Origin: CAIMFV01 sp040757715
Lineage (GTDB): Bacteria; Pseudomonadota; Alphaproteobacteria; Caulobacterales; Caulobacteraceae
Assembly: GCA_040757715.1 (NCBI GenBank)
Contig: JBFLWS010000005.1
Coordinates: forward strand, 1-64,000
Length of the DNA: 64,000 nucleotides
Direction of reading: 5' to 3'
Made by a program: the position numbers and the translations under genes. Under the pieces are notes generated by a model, which saw nothing but the letters and a program-made list of their open reading frames with translations, ran no database searches and was not told the origin of the DNA. Shown here piece after piece: positions 44,613-53,059 of this stretch. How positions within the stretch are numbered: the first letter of the stretch is position 1; every line of letters begins with the position of its first letter.

Positions 44613-45872
44613 TCAGCCCGTCGACCGCGCGAGAAGGGCGTTGGCGCGGACCAGTGGCGGATGCGGGTGGTGGTCGGACTCCGGAATCGCCGCCAAGGCG
44701 AAGGCCTCGACGGCGCCGGGCCGGAAGAGGCAACAGACGGTGGAGCCGCCATATTGAAAGTAGCCGAGCTCGTCGCCCTTCGTGAGATGGGCGCCGGCCT
44801 GGACCTGGGGCGCGAAGATGCAGGACGAGATCTCGCCCATGCCGACCGGCATCACCACCATATGGCCGATCGATGGATTGTCGGCCTGGATGTGGATGAT
44901 CGCGCGTGCGGCCACGTGCGCGAGAAAGGCCTGGGAGTTGTTGGGTCCGATCGGATCCTCCCCCTCGCTCTCCGATTCCGAGAAGTAGGTTCCTTCGATG
45001 GTCCGGGCGCCGAGGATCGTTCCGCTCACGGGGCTGTGCCAGCGGTGGTAGTTGAAGGCCGAGAGGAAGGCCTGGTGGACGACCCCGCCGACGAACGCCT
45101 CGGCGGCGGGATCGCCGGCCAACATGTCCGCAAGCGAGTAGGGCTGGCCCTTGATCCAGAAATCGTCGCGAAGCTTGACGTCGCGGGCGATGCGGTAGGG
45201 GCGTGACTCGCAGGGGCTGACGATCACCCGGTCGTCGTCGGGCGCGGCGACCGACCGCGCGCCAGGCTTGAGCCGGCGGGTGAAGAAGTCGTTCCAGGAC
45301 TTGAACCCCCAGTGCGGCGCGTCCGGATCGTGTTCGAAGTCATCGATGCCGAGACGGGCGAGCGCCGCCTCGGACATCCAGCCGTGCGGCCCGTCGTTGA
45401 TCACGTGCAGAGAGGCTTCGCTGGTCAGGTAGCTGCACCAGACTGCGATGACCTGTTTGAACATCGCGTTGACCTGTGGATGGCGGAAGGCTGCGAACCC
45501 GGAAGGTGTGCCCATGCACCAGTCGAGGATCGCATCCAGCGGGCAGCCCACATAGGCCGACTCCTCGAACCGTGGGGCGTAGGTGAGCACCGCGTTCATC
45601 AGCGTCAGGAGCTGGTCGAGGGACTCCAGGTGCCGCGCCCGGTATTTGCAGGACTTCGGCACTTCGTCGATCATCCGGGTGAAATACATCCGGACGATTG
45701 GATCGCGAGCGATAAGGTCTGCGAACGCCTGGATCACGGGGTGGCGCGGAGCCGCCTCGGCCGCGGCTGCGGTCTTGAAATTGTGCAGCCAATCTAGCAG
45801 CACATCGGGATCCTCCGGCAGCCAATGGCCGGCCCGAAAGGTGGACTTCCTGCCCGTATGATCGGTGCTCAC
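44613..45872 (-). CDS. Phosphatidylserine decarboxylase family protein (PsiD-like)
   Basis: The 419-residue pyruvoyl-type decarboxylase has an extra N-terminal domain as in the PsiD branch. The self-cleavage motif is GGST with Ser377 (YFQYGGSTVCCLF), and FNYHRWHSPVSGTI is conserved. Members act on phosphatidylserine or on aromatic amino acids; the sequence does not decide. GTG start. The copB gene on the same strand ends 16 bases upstream. Confidence 0.85.
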   Translation of the reverse strand: MSTDHTGRKSTFRAGHWLPEDPDVLLDWLHNFKTAAAAEAAPRHPVIQAFADLIARDPIVRMYFTRMIDEVPKSCKYRARHLESLDQLLTLMNAVLTYAPRFEESAYVGCPLDAILDWCMGTPSGFAAFRHPQVNAMFKQVIAVWCSYLTSEASLHVINDGPHGWMSEAALARLGIDDFEHDPDAPHWGFKSWNDFFTRRLKPGARSVAAPDDDRVIVSPCESRPYRIARDVKLRDDFWIKGQPYSLADMLAGDPAAEAFVGGVVHQAFLSAFNYHRWHSPVSGTILGARTIEGTYFSESESEGEDPIGPNNSQAFLAHVAARAIIHIQADNPSIGHMVVMPVGMGEISSCIFAPQVQAGAHLTKGDELGYFQYGGSTVCCLFRPGAVEAFALAAIPESDHHPHPPLVRANALLARSTG

Positions 45873-45888
45873 CGCCTGCCGCGCCGCG

Positions 45889-46590
45889 TCAGAACAGGAG
45901 CCGCAGACCGGCGCGGAAGGAGGTCTCCTGGGCCCCGCCGCCGGCGGCGGTCCACAACCGCTTGGTCTCGCCGTAGCGCTGCTGCCAGCTCACGCCGATA
46001 TAGGGCGCGACCTTGCGGCTGAACTCGTAGCGAAGCCTGAGGCCGGCCTCCGTGTCGGTCAGGCCCGCGCCCTCGTGCAGCTTGGGATCGGCCTTGTCCG
46101 CCAGGCGGATCGTGGCGAACGGCTCGGCGAAGATCTTTTGGGTGAAGGTGAGCTCGTAGCTGGCGTCCAGCCGCGCCGAGAGACGGCCGTTGTCGGCCAG
46201 GTAGCCGGCCGCGTCGACCTCGAACCAATAGGGCGCGAGGCCCTGGATTCCGAGCACCGCCGAGGTGCGCTGGCCGGGCTCGATCGTCTGGCGCACGCCG
46301 GCCTGAAGGTCCCAGAACTCGCTGACCGCGTGCGAATAGAGCGCCTGCACCTCAGCCCGGTCGGGGCCCTTCGCCTGGACATTGCCGGTTGTCTTGAACC
46401 AGGCGCGATTCTCGTCTCCGCCGACCCAGGCCTGGGCGTCCCAATCGAAATCGCCCTCGCCCTTGGTGGAGATGCCGCCGTCCGTGCGCGAGAGCCAGAA
46501 GGTGTAGGGTGAACCGGCGTCGGCGGCCAGCACGGGGGAGGCGACGGCGGCCGCACCGAGGGCGGCGGTGATCACCAGGACGATCCGCAT
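45889..46590 (-). CDS. copB: Copper resistance outer-membrane protein CopB (copy 1)
   Basis: The 233-residue protein has a signal peptide (ending VLAAD) and the CopB barrel: DFDWDAQAWVGGDENRAWFK, EVQALYSHAVSEFWDLQAGV, and a final LRLRYEFSRKVAPYIGVSWQ. It lacks the Met-rich N-terminal region that copy 2 has. It follows copA on the same strand by 22 bases. Confidence 0.93.
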   Translation of the reverse strand: MRIVLVITAALGAAAVASPVLAADAGSPYTFWLSRTDGGISTKGEGDFDWDAQAWVGGDENRAWFKTTGNVQAKGPDRAEVQALYSHAVSEFWDLQAGVRQTIEPGQRTSAVLGIQGLAPYWFEVDAAGYLADNGRLSARLDASYELTFTQKIFAEPFATIRLADKADPKLHEGAGLTDTEAGLRLRYEFSRKVAPYIGVSWQQRYGETKRLWTAAGGGAQETSFRAGLRLLF

Positions 46591-46612
46591 GGGGGTCTCC
46601 TCGAAGGGCGGG

Positions 46613-48361
46613 TCAGGGAGCGACGACGTCGGCCACCTTCAAGGTGGTCATCATCCCGGTCGCAGCGTGGAAGAGGATGTGGCAGTGGAAAGCCCAGGTC
46701 TTCTTGGCGTCGACGGTCACGTCGGCAGTGACGGTCTGGTAGGGCCCGACCACCACGGTGTGCTTGCGTGCGCCCAGCGACCCGTCTGGATTCACTAAGT
46801 CCATCCACATGCCGTGCAGGTGCATGGGGTGCTCCATCATCGTCTCGTTGACGATCTTCACCCGCACGCGCTCGCCGTAACGGACCGTCTGCGGCGGCAC
46901 GCCCGGCCACTTCTTTCCGTCGATGGACCAGTAGTAGCGGCGCATCGAGCCGGTCAGGCGGATGATGATCTCCCGGTCTGGCGCGGTACGGTCCGGATAG
47001 TCCCGCGCGGCGTGAAGGTCGCCGTAGGCGAGGACGCGGCGGTCCTTCAGCGACAGGTCGGCGGGGACGCGTCCGACGTGGCCCTTCTCGTCCATCTCGA
47101 CCTCGCCCATGTCCATCTCCGGCGGATTAGCATGCTCGAGGCCGCGAACGTCGTGACGGGCGGACGGCTCAACGGGCGGGGGCGGCGGCGGGGTCGCCGA
47201 CATGTCCATGCCCGGCATCGACCCGCTTTGGGGCGTGGGCGCAGGCATCTGCATGCCGGGCATCGCCTCGGCCGGCCCCTTGGCCGGGGTCGACATGTCC
47301 ATGCCGGCCATGCCCATGTCAGCAAGCGTGCGAACGGGGCGGGGATCCAGCGCGGGGACGGGGGCGCTCATGCCCTGGTTGGGCGCCAGCGTGCCGCGGG
47401 CGTAGCCGGTGCGGTCGTAGGCTTCGGCGAAGAGGGTGTAGGCCTTGTCCTGCTGCGGCTCGACGATCACGTCGTAGGTCTCGCCCATGACGATGCGGAA
47501 CTGGTCGACGCTCACCGGCTCGACGTTCTGGCCGTCGGCCTGCACCACGCTCATCTTCAGGCCCGGGATGCGCACGTCGTAGAAGGTCATGGCCGAGGCG
47601 TTGACGAAGCGCAGCCGCACGCGCTCGCCCGGCTTGAAGAGGCCGGTCCAGTTGGCGGCCGCGTCCTTGCCATTGATCAGGAAGGCGTAGCCCGACACGT
47701 CGGTGATGTCGGTGGGGTCCATCCGCATGCGCCCCCACGCCAAGCGTTCGCGGACCACTTGGGCGCGGGCCTCGCCGCTCGGCGCGCGCTGGAGGTCGGC
47801 GAAAAAGTCGCCCAACGTGCGGCGATGGTAGTTGTACCAGCTCGAATCCTTCTTCAGGTTCCGGAGCGCTTCGTAGGGGTCTTCCTTTAGCCAATCGGAG
47901 AGCACCACGACGTACTCGCGGTCAGCGACGACGCCGTCCCGCTGGGCCGGGTCGATGATGATCGGGGCGAAGACGCCCTGCTGCTCCTGCAGGCCCGAGT
48001 GGCTGTGGTACCAATAGGTCCCCGATTGCCGGACCTTGAAGCGGTATGTGAAGGTCTGGCCGGGCTTGATCCCATCGAAGCTGAGGCCGGGAACCCCGTC
48101 CATCTCCTGCGGCAGGATGATGCCGTGCCAGTGGATGGAGGCGTCTTCCTTGAGGTGGTTGGTCACATTGAGCGTGACCTCCTCGCCCTCCCTCCAGCGT
48201 AGCAGCGGACCGGGGATCCGGCCGTTGATCGACATCGCCGGAGCGGTCTTGCCGCCGGCGGTAAGGCTCGTCGGCTCAAGCGTGAGGTTGTAGGTGTCTG
48301 CAAGGCTTGGCCCGGCCCCGAGGACCACGGCCAAGGCGAGCGCTGAAGTGGCGAGACGCAT
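46613..48361 (-). CDS. copA: Multicopper oxidase CopA (copy 1, Sec-type signal)
   Basis: CopA oxidises or binds copper in the periplasm. The 582-residue protein keeps all copper motifs: HWHG (77-80), WYHSHSG, HPMHLHGMW and HCHILFHAATGMM. A Met-rich stretch (about 345-395, with MDMSTPAKGP and MPGMQMP) adds copper binding. The signal peptide (MRLATSALALAVVLGAG) has no twin arginine, unlike copy 2 and most CopA proteins, which fold before Tat export. Confidence 0.95.
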   Translation of the reverse strand: MRLATSALALAVVLGAGPSLADTYNLTLEPTSLTAGGKTAPAMSINGRIPGPLLRWREGEEVTLNVTNHLKEDASIHWHGIILPQEMDGVPGLSFDGIKPGQTFTYRFKVRQSGTYWYHSHSGLQEQQGVFAPIIIDPAQRDGVVADREYVVVLSDWLKEDPYEALRNLKKDSSWYNYHRRTLGDFFADLQRAPSGEARAQVVRERLAWGRMRMDPTDITDVSGYAFLINGKDAAANWTGLFKPGERVRLRFVNASAMTFYDVRIPGLKMSVVQADGQNVEPVSVDQFRIVMGETYDVIVEPQQDKAYTLFAEAYDRTGYARGTLAPNQGMSAPVPALDPRPVRTLADMGMAGMDMSTPAKGPAEAMPGMQMPAPTPQSGSMPGMDMSATPPPPPPVEPSARHDVRGLEHANPPEMDMGEVEMDEKGHVGRVPADLSLKDRRVLAYGDLHAARDYPDRTAPDREIIIRLTGSMRRYYWSIDGKKWPGVPPQTVRYGERVRVKIVNETMMEHPMHLHGMWMDLVNPDGSLGARKHTVVVGPYQTVTADVTVDAKKTWAFHCHILFHAATGMMTTLKVADVVAP

Positions 48362-48525
48362 CCGAATTTCCCGTCAGAAGTCCGTTCGGATGCATGACGT
48401 TTCCCGCCGCCACCGATTACACTGGTGCGCCGGAGCCCTCTGGGCCCGAAGGCCGTCGCCATGCGCCGGAATGGCGACGGCGCCCGGCGGCGATTGTCGG
48501 GCAGATGGGCAGGGAGGGCGATGGC

Positions 48526-49785
48526 GTGACCGAAGTACTGATGGGAGAGCTGCTGGCGCGTTGGCGGAACGACCCGCGCGGCGCCTACCAGGGTTGGTTC
48601 CTCTGGGACGACCGGCTGAAGAACTTCCGCGCCATCCGGCGCGGCGTGCAGCAGGTCGCCGCCGAGATCGCGGATGGTCGCTTCGGCGTCGCCTACCGCG
48701 GCTCGTCGCTGGAGACTGTCGTCCACTCGATCGCCGAGCAGCGCCAGGTGTTCAAGGGCGCCGACCACGCCTTCCTGTGGAAGCCGAAACTTCGCATCCC
48801 GGACATCTACGAAAGCCCCGACAACCAGCGGGCCTTCGGGCGACTGCTGCATGCCTGCGTGTGCTGCGACACCGAAGAGCATGTCCTGGCTGAGATCCAT
48901 CGGATCGACGCGCTGAAGATCAAGGGGTTGGGTCCGGCGGTCGCCAACATTCTCTATTTCCTGCATCCGACCATCGCCCCACCGTTCAACACGGCGATCG
49001 TGCGCGGCTACAACGCCCTCACCGGGGCGAACGTGAAGCTCGGCCGCTGGGACGAGTACCTGGCGATGCGCGAAGGCATGCTGGCGTTCAACGCCAGGCA
49101 CCGTGGTCTGCTGTCCAACGACCTGGGGGCGGTCGCGGCATTCTGTTTCGACGTCGGGAGCGGCCTTTACGCCGCGCCGCCGCGGGAAGGCGACCTCGAT
49201 GCCCGCGCGACCTGGGCCGCCGATCTCGCCAAGGTCCGCGCTGCGGCGAGCCAGCCGGCCCGGGCGGAGGTCGAGGAGCGCACCCATACCGAGATCCAGG
49301 GTTGGCTGCGCGACCTCGGGCGCAACCTCGGCTACCAGGTCTGGATCGCGCAGAACGACCGCGGCCGCCCTTATGGCGGCGGCCGGCTGGGCGAGGGCTG
49401 CCTGGACCGGCTCGGCGACGCGCTCGAGGCGTTGCCGGGAATCGAAGCCATCCGGCTGATCGATGTGCTCTGGCTGTCCCGCGCGGACTCCATCGTCGCC
49501 GCGTTCGAAGTAGAGCACACCACCTCGATCTATTCCGGGATCGTGCGCATGCTCGACCTGGCGCTAGGCGGGAAGGGGGACGGGCTGCACAGCCTGTTCC
49601 TGGTGGCGCCCGACAACCGTGAGCCGGACGTGCGGGCACAGATCGCCCGACCGGCGTTCAGCCGCATCGCCGACCTGCCGCTACGCTACCTGCCCTACAG
49701 CGCCCTGGAGCAGCACCGGGACGCCATGGGCCGGTTCGGGGCCGGGGTCGCGGCGTTGGAAACGGTTTCCCATCGACTGACCTGA
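48526..49785 (+). CDS. Unassigned protein with HhH-like and possible nuclease domains
   Basis: The 419-residue protein has a helix-hairpin-helix-like segment (about 128-150, LKIKGLGPAVANILYFLHP) and a C-terminal fold with VAAFEVEHTTSIYSGIVRM, which recalls a restriction-endonuclease-type core. The catalytic lysine is not obvious, so nuclease activity is uncertain. GTG at 48526 has AGGGAGG upstream; the frame is open back to 48307 but that part is not convincing. It sits alone between divergent copA and convergent MAT genes. Confidence 0.6.
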   Translation: MTEVLMGELLARWRNDPRGAYQGWFLWDDRLKNFRAIRRGVQQVAAEIADGRFGVAYRGSSLETVVHSIAEQRQVFKGADHAFLWKPKLRIPDIYESPDNQRAFGRLLHACVCCDTEEHVLAEIHRIDALKIKGLGPAVANILYFLHPTIAPPFNTAIVRGYNALTGANVKLGRWDEYLAMREGMLAFNARHRGLLSNDLGAVAAFCFDVGSGLYAAPPREGDLDARATWAADLAKVRAAASQPARAEVEERTHTEIQGWLRDLGRNLGYQVWIAQNDRGRPYGGGRLGEGCLDRLGDALEALPGIEAIRLIDVLWLSRADSIVAAFEVEHTTSIYSGIVRMLDLALGGKGDGLHSLFLVAPDNREPDVRAQIARPAFSRIADLPLRYLPYSALEQHRDAMGRFGAGVAALETVSHRLT

Positions 49786-49796
49786 GGCCGACCGCC

Positions 49797-50966
49797 TTAG
49801 AAGAGACCGATGCGACCGCTCACAAAGTCGTCGGTTCTCGCCGGCAACCGCGCCAACGCCGCGTCGACGATCCCTTCGAACTGGTGGCGCAAGCCCGTGG
49901 CGGCCCCGGGATGGTAGGCGGCGATCTTGAGCTCCACCAGCGCCGGCTCGGAGATCGGGCGGCCGATGCGGCTCACCATCACGCACTGCGCCGAGACGAC
50001 CTGAGGGAAGGCGTCGACGATTTCTTGGGCGATTTCGGCGCACGCGACATTGTAGATTTTCCCCACGTGGGTGACCGGGTTCTTGCCCGCCGCGGCCTCC
50101 AGGCTCATCGGCCGGCTCGGCGTGATCAACCCGTTGATCCGATTGCCCCGGCCCACTTGGCCGTCATCGGCCGACTCGGCCGAGGTGCCGGTGACCGTAA
50201 GATAGAGCGATTTGGGCCGGTCGGCGGCGTTAACCGCGACGTTGCAGGCCTCAAAGCCCGCATTGCGCGCCACCTCAAGCGCCAGGTCCTCAAGCGCGGC
50301 AGTGGCGGCCCGATAGTCGTCGACCCCTGAGAGGGTGCGGTCGATCATGGCGCAGGACAGGGTGAGTTCGACGGCCTCGCCCATGCGCACGGCCATGACC
50401 TTGAGGTCTTCGCCCCACGCGGTCACCGGCCGCCGATCGGCGATGGCGCGATCGAGCGCCAGCACCAACGTCTCCAACCGCGAGAGCGGCGCATAGCCCA
50501 CGCCGATCGAGGTATCGTTCGCGAGCGCCTCGGCGCGGCTGAACAGGTCCTGCATGGCCATTGAGCCCGGCCGCAACACGGGATGGATGCGCACGTGCCT
50601 GCGTGGGTCGAGCGCCCGAAGGGTTTGGCCTAGCCAGCGCTCGGCGGCATCTACAGCGAGGTCCGCCAGGGGGATGGTTTGGCCGCCGAGTTCGGAGGTG
50701 GCCCGGCCGGCCAGATAGATGTCGATCGGCGTCTCGACACGACCGCCGCCGAACGCTGGGACCGCCCGGCCGGCGCAGAGTAAGGCCTTGTCGACATTGT
50801 GGTGCAGAATCTGGCCGTACCGCTCGCGGTAAGTGTGGCAGAGTACGCGGGACAGACCCTCCGCCAGACCATCGCAGAGACTGTCCGGATGGCCGACGCC
50901 CTTTCGCTCGACGATCTCGACCGCCGGCTCATCGACCGGTATCGGCGTGACGACGAGCCCCCGCAT
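49797..50966 (-). CDS. Archaeal-type methionine adenosyltransferase
   Basis: The 389-residue enzyme makes S-adenosylmethionine from methionine and ATP. Motifs are those of the archaeal family and not of bacterial MetK: VERKGVGHPDSLCDGLAEGL, LHHNVDKALLCAGRA, FGGG and GKIYNVACAEIAQEIV. Length is typical of that family (about 400). It follows a membrane methyltransferase gene by 18 bases on the same strand, which could use its product. The host must have its own MetK elsewhere, so this is an accessory copy. Confidence 0.92.
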   Translation of the reverse strand: MRGLVVTPIPVDEPAVEIVERKGVGHPDSLCDGLAEGLSRVLCHTYRERYGQILHHNVDKALLCAGRAVPAFGGGRVETPIDIYLAGRATSELGGQTIPLADLAVDAAERWLGQTLRALDPRRHVRIHPVLRPGSMAMQDLFSRAEALANDTSIGVGYAPLSRLETLVLALDRAIADRRPVTAWGEDLKVMAVRMGEAVELTLSCAMIDRTLSGVDDYRAATAALEDLALEVARNAGFEACNVAVNAADRPKSLYLTVTGTSAESADDGQVGRGNRINGLITPSRPMSLEAAAGKNPVTHVGKIYNVACAEIAQEIVDAFPQVVSAQCVMVSRIGRPISEPALVELKIAAYHPGAATGLRHQFEGIVDAALARLPARTDDFVSGRIGLF

Positions 50967-50984
50967 GGCCGACCCCGGAGCCGA

Positions 50985-51641
50985 TCAGGCCGGACGGGAC
51001 TTGCGCCCCAGGCGTGGGAACACAGCCGGGGTGGTGGCCTTGTAGGCGAGGTAGGCCTCGCCGAAGGCGTTGGTCGCGTCGCGCTCCTCGGCCAGGGCCA
51101 AGCGCCAGTACATCACCACCAGGATGGGAAACATCGCTAGGGTTACGATGGTTGGCCACTGGAGCAAGAACCCGAACATCACCAGGACGAAGGCGACGTA
51201 CTGCGGATGGCGGATCCTTGCGTAGGGGCCTTCGGCGGCGAGCCGCCCTTCCTTCTGCGCCCGGTAGAGGGGCGGCCAGGAGGCGGCGAGCAGCCAGAAG
51301 CCGCCACCTATGAAGATATCGCTCAGGATGTGGAACGGTCCGAAATGTGGATTGCCGCGCCAACCGATGGTCTCCTCGAGCAGATGCCCGGAGTCATGGG
51401 TCAGCCAATCGACCCCAGGAAACTGGGTCTTCAGCCATGGCAACAGCAGATAGATGGTCAGCGGAAAGCCGTACATCTCGGTGAACAGCGCCACCAGGAA
51501 GGCGCTGAAGGCCCCGAACGAGCGCCAGTCGCGCTTGGTCTTCGGCTTGAAGAAGCTGAAGCCGAAGAAGATGAAGAGCGCTGAGTTGAGGATCACCAGC
51601 GACCAGAGGCCATAGGCCTGTTCAGAGTGGTTCATCGCCAT
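50985..51641 (-). CDS. Membrane methyltransferase of the isoprenylcysteine methyltransferase type
   Basis: The 218-residue protein has about five membrane helices and the C-terminal ICMT/PEMT core GPYARIRHPQYVAFVLVMFG, with EERDATNAFGEAYLAYK later. These enzymes methylate lipids or small thiols with S-adenosylmethionine. The ATG at 51641 is preferred; the frame extends 14 codons further. The adenosyltransferase gene follows it. Confidence 0.85.
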   Translation of the reverse strand: MAMNHSEQAYGLWSLVILNSALFIFFGFSFFKPKTKRDWRSFGAFSAFLVALFTEMYGFPLTIYLLLPWLKTQFPGVDWLTHDSGHLLEETIGWRGNPHFGPFHILSDIFIGGGFWLLAASWPPLYRAQKEGRLAAEGPYARIRHPQYVAFVLVMFGFLLQWPTIVTLAMFPILVVMYWRLALAEERDATNAFGEAYLAYKATTPAVFPRLGRKSRPA

Positions 51642-51701
51642 GGTTCCGTCTGGGGCCGGCCCGGTGGCGGGCCCGCGGTTCAAGTCTGAGGATGCCGAGG
51701 A

Positions 51702-51902
51702 TCAACCGCCGCAGCAGCCGCCGGCCTTCTTCGGCGCGGCTTTGTCGGCGGCCTTCACCTCGGATTCGCCGCAGCAACAGCCTTTGGCATCGCGGGCGTC
51801 GCCCGCCGGCTCGGTCAACGCCGCCGGGTCGCCAGCGGGAAAGCCGTGGTCAAGCGCCTGATCGAGGCTCCGATCGGTCGCTCTTGTTTTGCAAGTGCTC
51901 AT
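51702..51902 (-). CDS. Small cysteine-rich protein, possible metal-binding peptide
   Basis: The 66-residue protein has CCC at about 43-45 and ends GGCCGG, with Lys/Ala between. Such clustered cysteines suggest metal binding like a metallothionein, but no known metallothionein pattern fits. The start codon lies inside the preceding DUF2933-like gene (53-base overlap), with GGAGA upstream. Confidence 0.65.
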   Translation of the reverse strand: MSTCKTRATDRSLDQALDHGFPAGDPAALTEPAGDARDAKGCCCGESEVKAADKAAPKKAGGCCGG

Positions 51903-52089
51903 GGTTGTGGTCTCCGTGGCCGTGGTGCATGAACAGGTGCATCAGCGGACAAGCGAGGAAGAGGAGGAAAGGCGCGAAGGCCAGAAGGCCCGAAGCGTGG
52001 CGCCAGTGCTGCTGCAGGAACCAGAACAGGCCCGCCGCTACGATCGCCAGTGCGGTCATCTGCAGGAAGCCCTTGAACCGTTCGCTCAT
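51850..52089 (-). CDS. DUF2933-like small membrane protein
   Basis: The 79-residue protein has two hydrophobic helices (MTALAIVAAGLFWFLQQHW and GLLAFAPFLLFLACPLMHLF) followed by a His-rich segment (HHGHGDHNHEHL), the DUF2933 layout seen beside copper genes. The tail may bind metal. It overlaps the cysteine-rich gene downstream. Confidence 0.82.
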   Translation of the reverse strand: MSERFKGFLQMTALAIVAAGLFWFLQQHWRHASGLLAFAPFLLFLACPLMHLFMHHGHGDHNHEHLQNKSDRSEPRSGA

Positions 52090-52132
52090 CGTCTATGCTC
52101 CATGGTTGACGGGCCGGCTGGCCGGCCGCGGC

Positions 52133-52525
52133 CTATCGCGGGGTTTGGGGCTGGGCCTGGTTGTGGCTGTGAGGGTCGACGCCCGGCGTCTGCGGTGTCG
52201 TGGCGGCCCCCTTCATGCACGCCATGTCCTTGCCGTCCATCATCATGCCGCCGGCGCCCATGCCGGATGCTCCCTGGCCCATGCCGGGCGTGGCCTTGCC
52301 AGCTTCGCCCTTCATCATCGCTTGGCCGCCCTTCATCTGGCCGTTCATCATCGGGCAGCCCTGGGTGGCGTCGGGCGTAGCGTCGGATTTGGGCGCCGGG
52401 GCGGCGGTTGCCGCGGCGGGGTGGTGCGTTGCGTGCGGGTCGGGCTCGGCGGCGAGAGCCGGGGCGGCGGCTAAGGCTGCGAGCAGCGGCGCCATCTTCA
52501 GCATTGGGGTCATCTGGATATCCAT
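52133..52525 (-). CDS. Met/His-rich exported protein
   Basis: The 130-residue protein has a signal peptide (ending APALAAEP) and a low-complexity mature part rich in Met, His and Gly (HATHHPAAA, MMNGQMKGGQAMMKGEAG, GAGGMMMDGKDMACMKGA). This suits periplasmic copper or silver binding. The start may also be the Met five codons in. Same strand as the DUF2933-like and DUF5676-like genes. Confidence 0.78.
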   Translation of the reverse strand: MDIQMTPMLKMAPLLAALAAAPALAAEPDPHATHHPAAATAAPAPKSDATPDATQGCPMMNGQMKGGQAMMKGEAGKATPGMGQGASGMGAGGMMMDGKDMACMKGAATTPQTPGVDPHSHNQAQPQTPR

Positions 52526-52545
52526 GAGTTGGTGCGGGGCAGGTC

Positions 52546-52842
52546 TCAGCGCGCGAGGGGTTCGAGCGCGTTATAGGCGAAGGCGGTGAGCGCGCCGGCG
52601 AACAGGCCCGCGGCGGCCGCGCAAGCGATCCCGATCGCAAATCCGAAGAACGATCCGGCGTGACCCATCGGGACCACCGCCATGGCCATGTGCAGGCCGC
52701 CAAAGCCAGCGACGAGGCTGGTGAGCCAGGAGAGAACGAACAGCGCGGCGAAGACGATTGCGCCGGTGAGGGCGCAGCGCGCGACACTCACTTGGCTCGG
52801 GGCCGGGCCGGTTTCGCGCGACGCCGGTTGCGCGGTGGACAT
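52546..52842 (-). CDS. Small membrane protein (DUF5676-like)
   Basis: The 98-residue protein has two membrane helices, the second a Gly/Ala-rich GFAIGIACAAAAGLFAGALT ending in AFAYN, as in DUF5676 proteins of metal-resistance loci. ATG at 52842 follows AGGAGGG; the frame continues to 53019 but without protein-like sequence. First gene of the run 52842 down to 51702, preceded by a perfect FixK/FNR dyad. Confidence 0.72.
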   Translation of the reverse strand: MSTAQPASRETGPAPSQVSVARCALTGAIVFAALFVLSWLTSLVAGFGGLHMAMAVVPMGHAGSFFGFAIGIACAAAAGLFAGALTAFAYNALEPLAR

Positions 52843-52897
52843 TAGTCGCCCTCCTGAGGTTGCGAGCGCAGTGTCCGGCTTTCCGGCTTGGAGCGCC

Positions 52898-52911
52898 TTG
52901 ATCGAGATCAA
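52898..52911. promoter_or_regulatory. Perfect FixK/FNR box
   Basis: TTGAT-CGAG-ATCAA fits the consensus dyad exactly. Its centre is 62 bases before the ATG at 52842. With the box at -41.5 the leader would be about 21 bases, the same geometry as at 25682-25695. Confidence 0.7.
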
Positions 52912-53059
52912 GCATTCGAGCGTCGAACACTTAGGCTCAACATTACAATTATTGGAAAGTTTGGCGATATACTGGTCTGGGTGCTCCGTAGATGCTTTTG
53001 GTTCCACCTTGAGAGGCAAGGGTGGTCCTCACCGGGTCGCCAAGGTGTGACCCCGTGAG

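Noticed and set aside
46640..46660. Palindrome CCACCTTCAAGGTGG as a copper operator
   Set aside because: It lies inside the coding end of copA copy 1 and has no promoter context.
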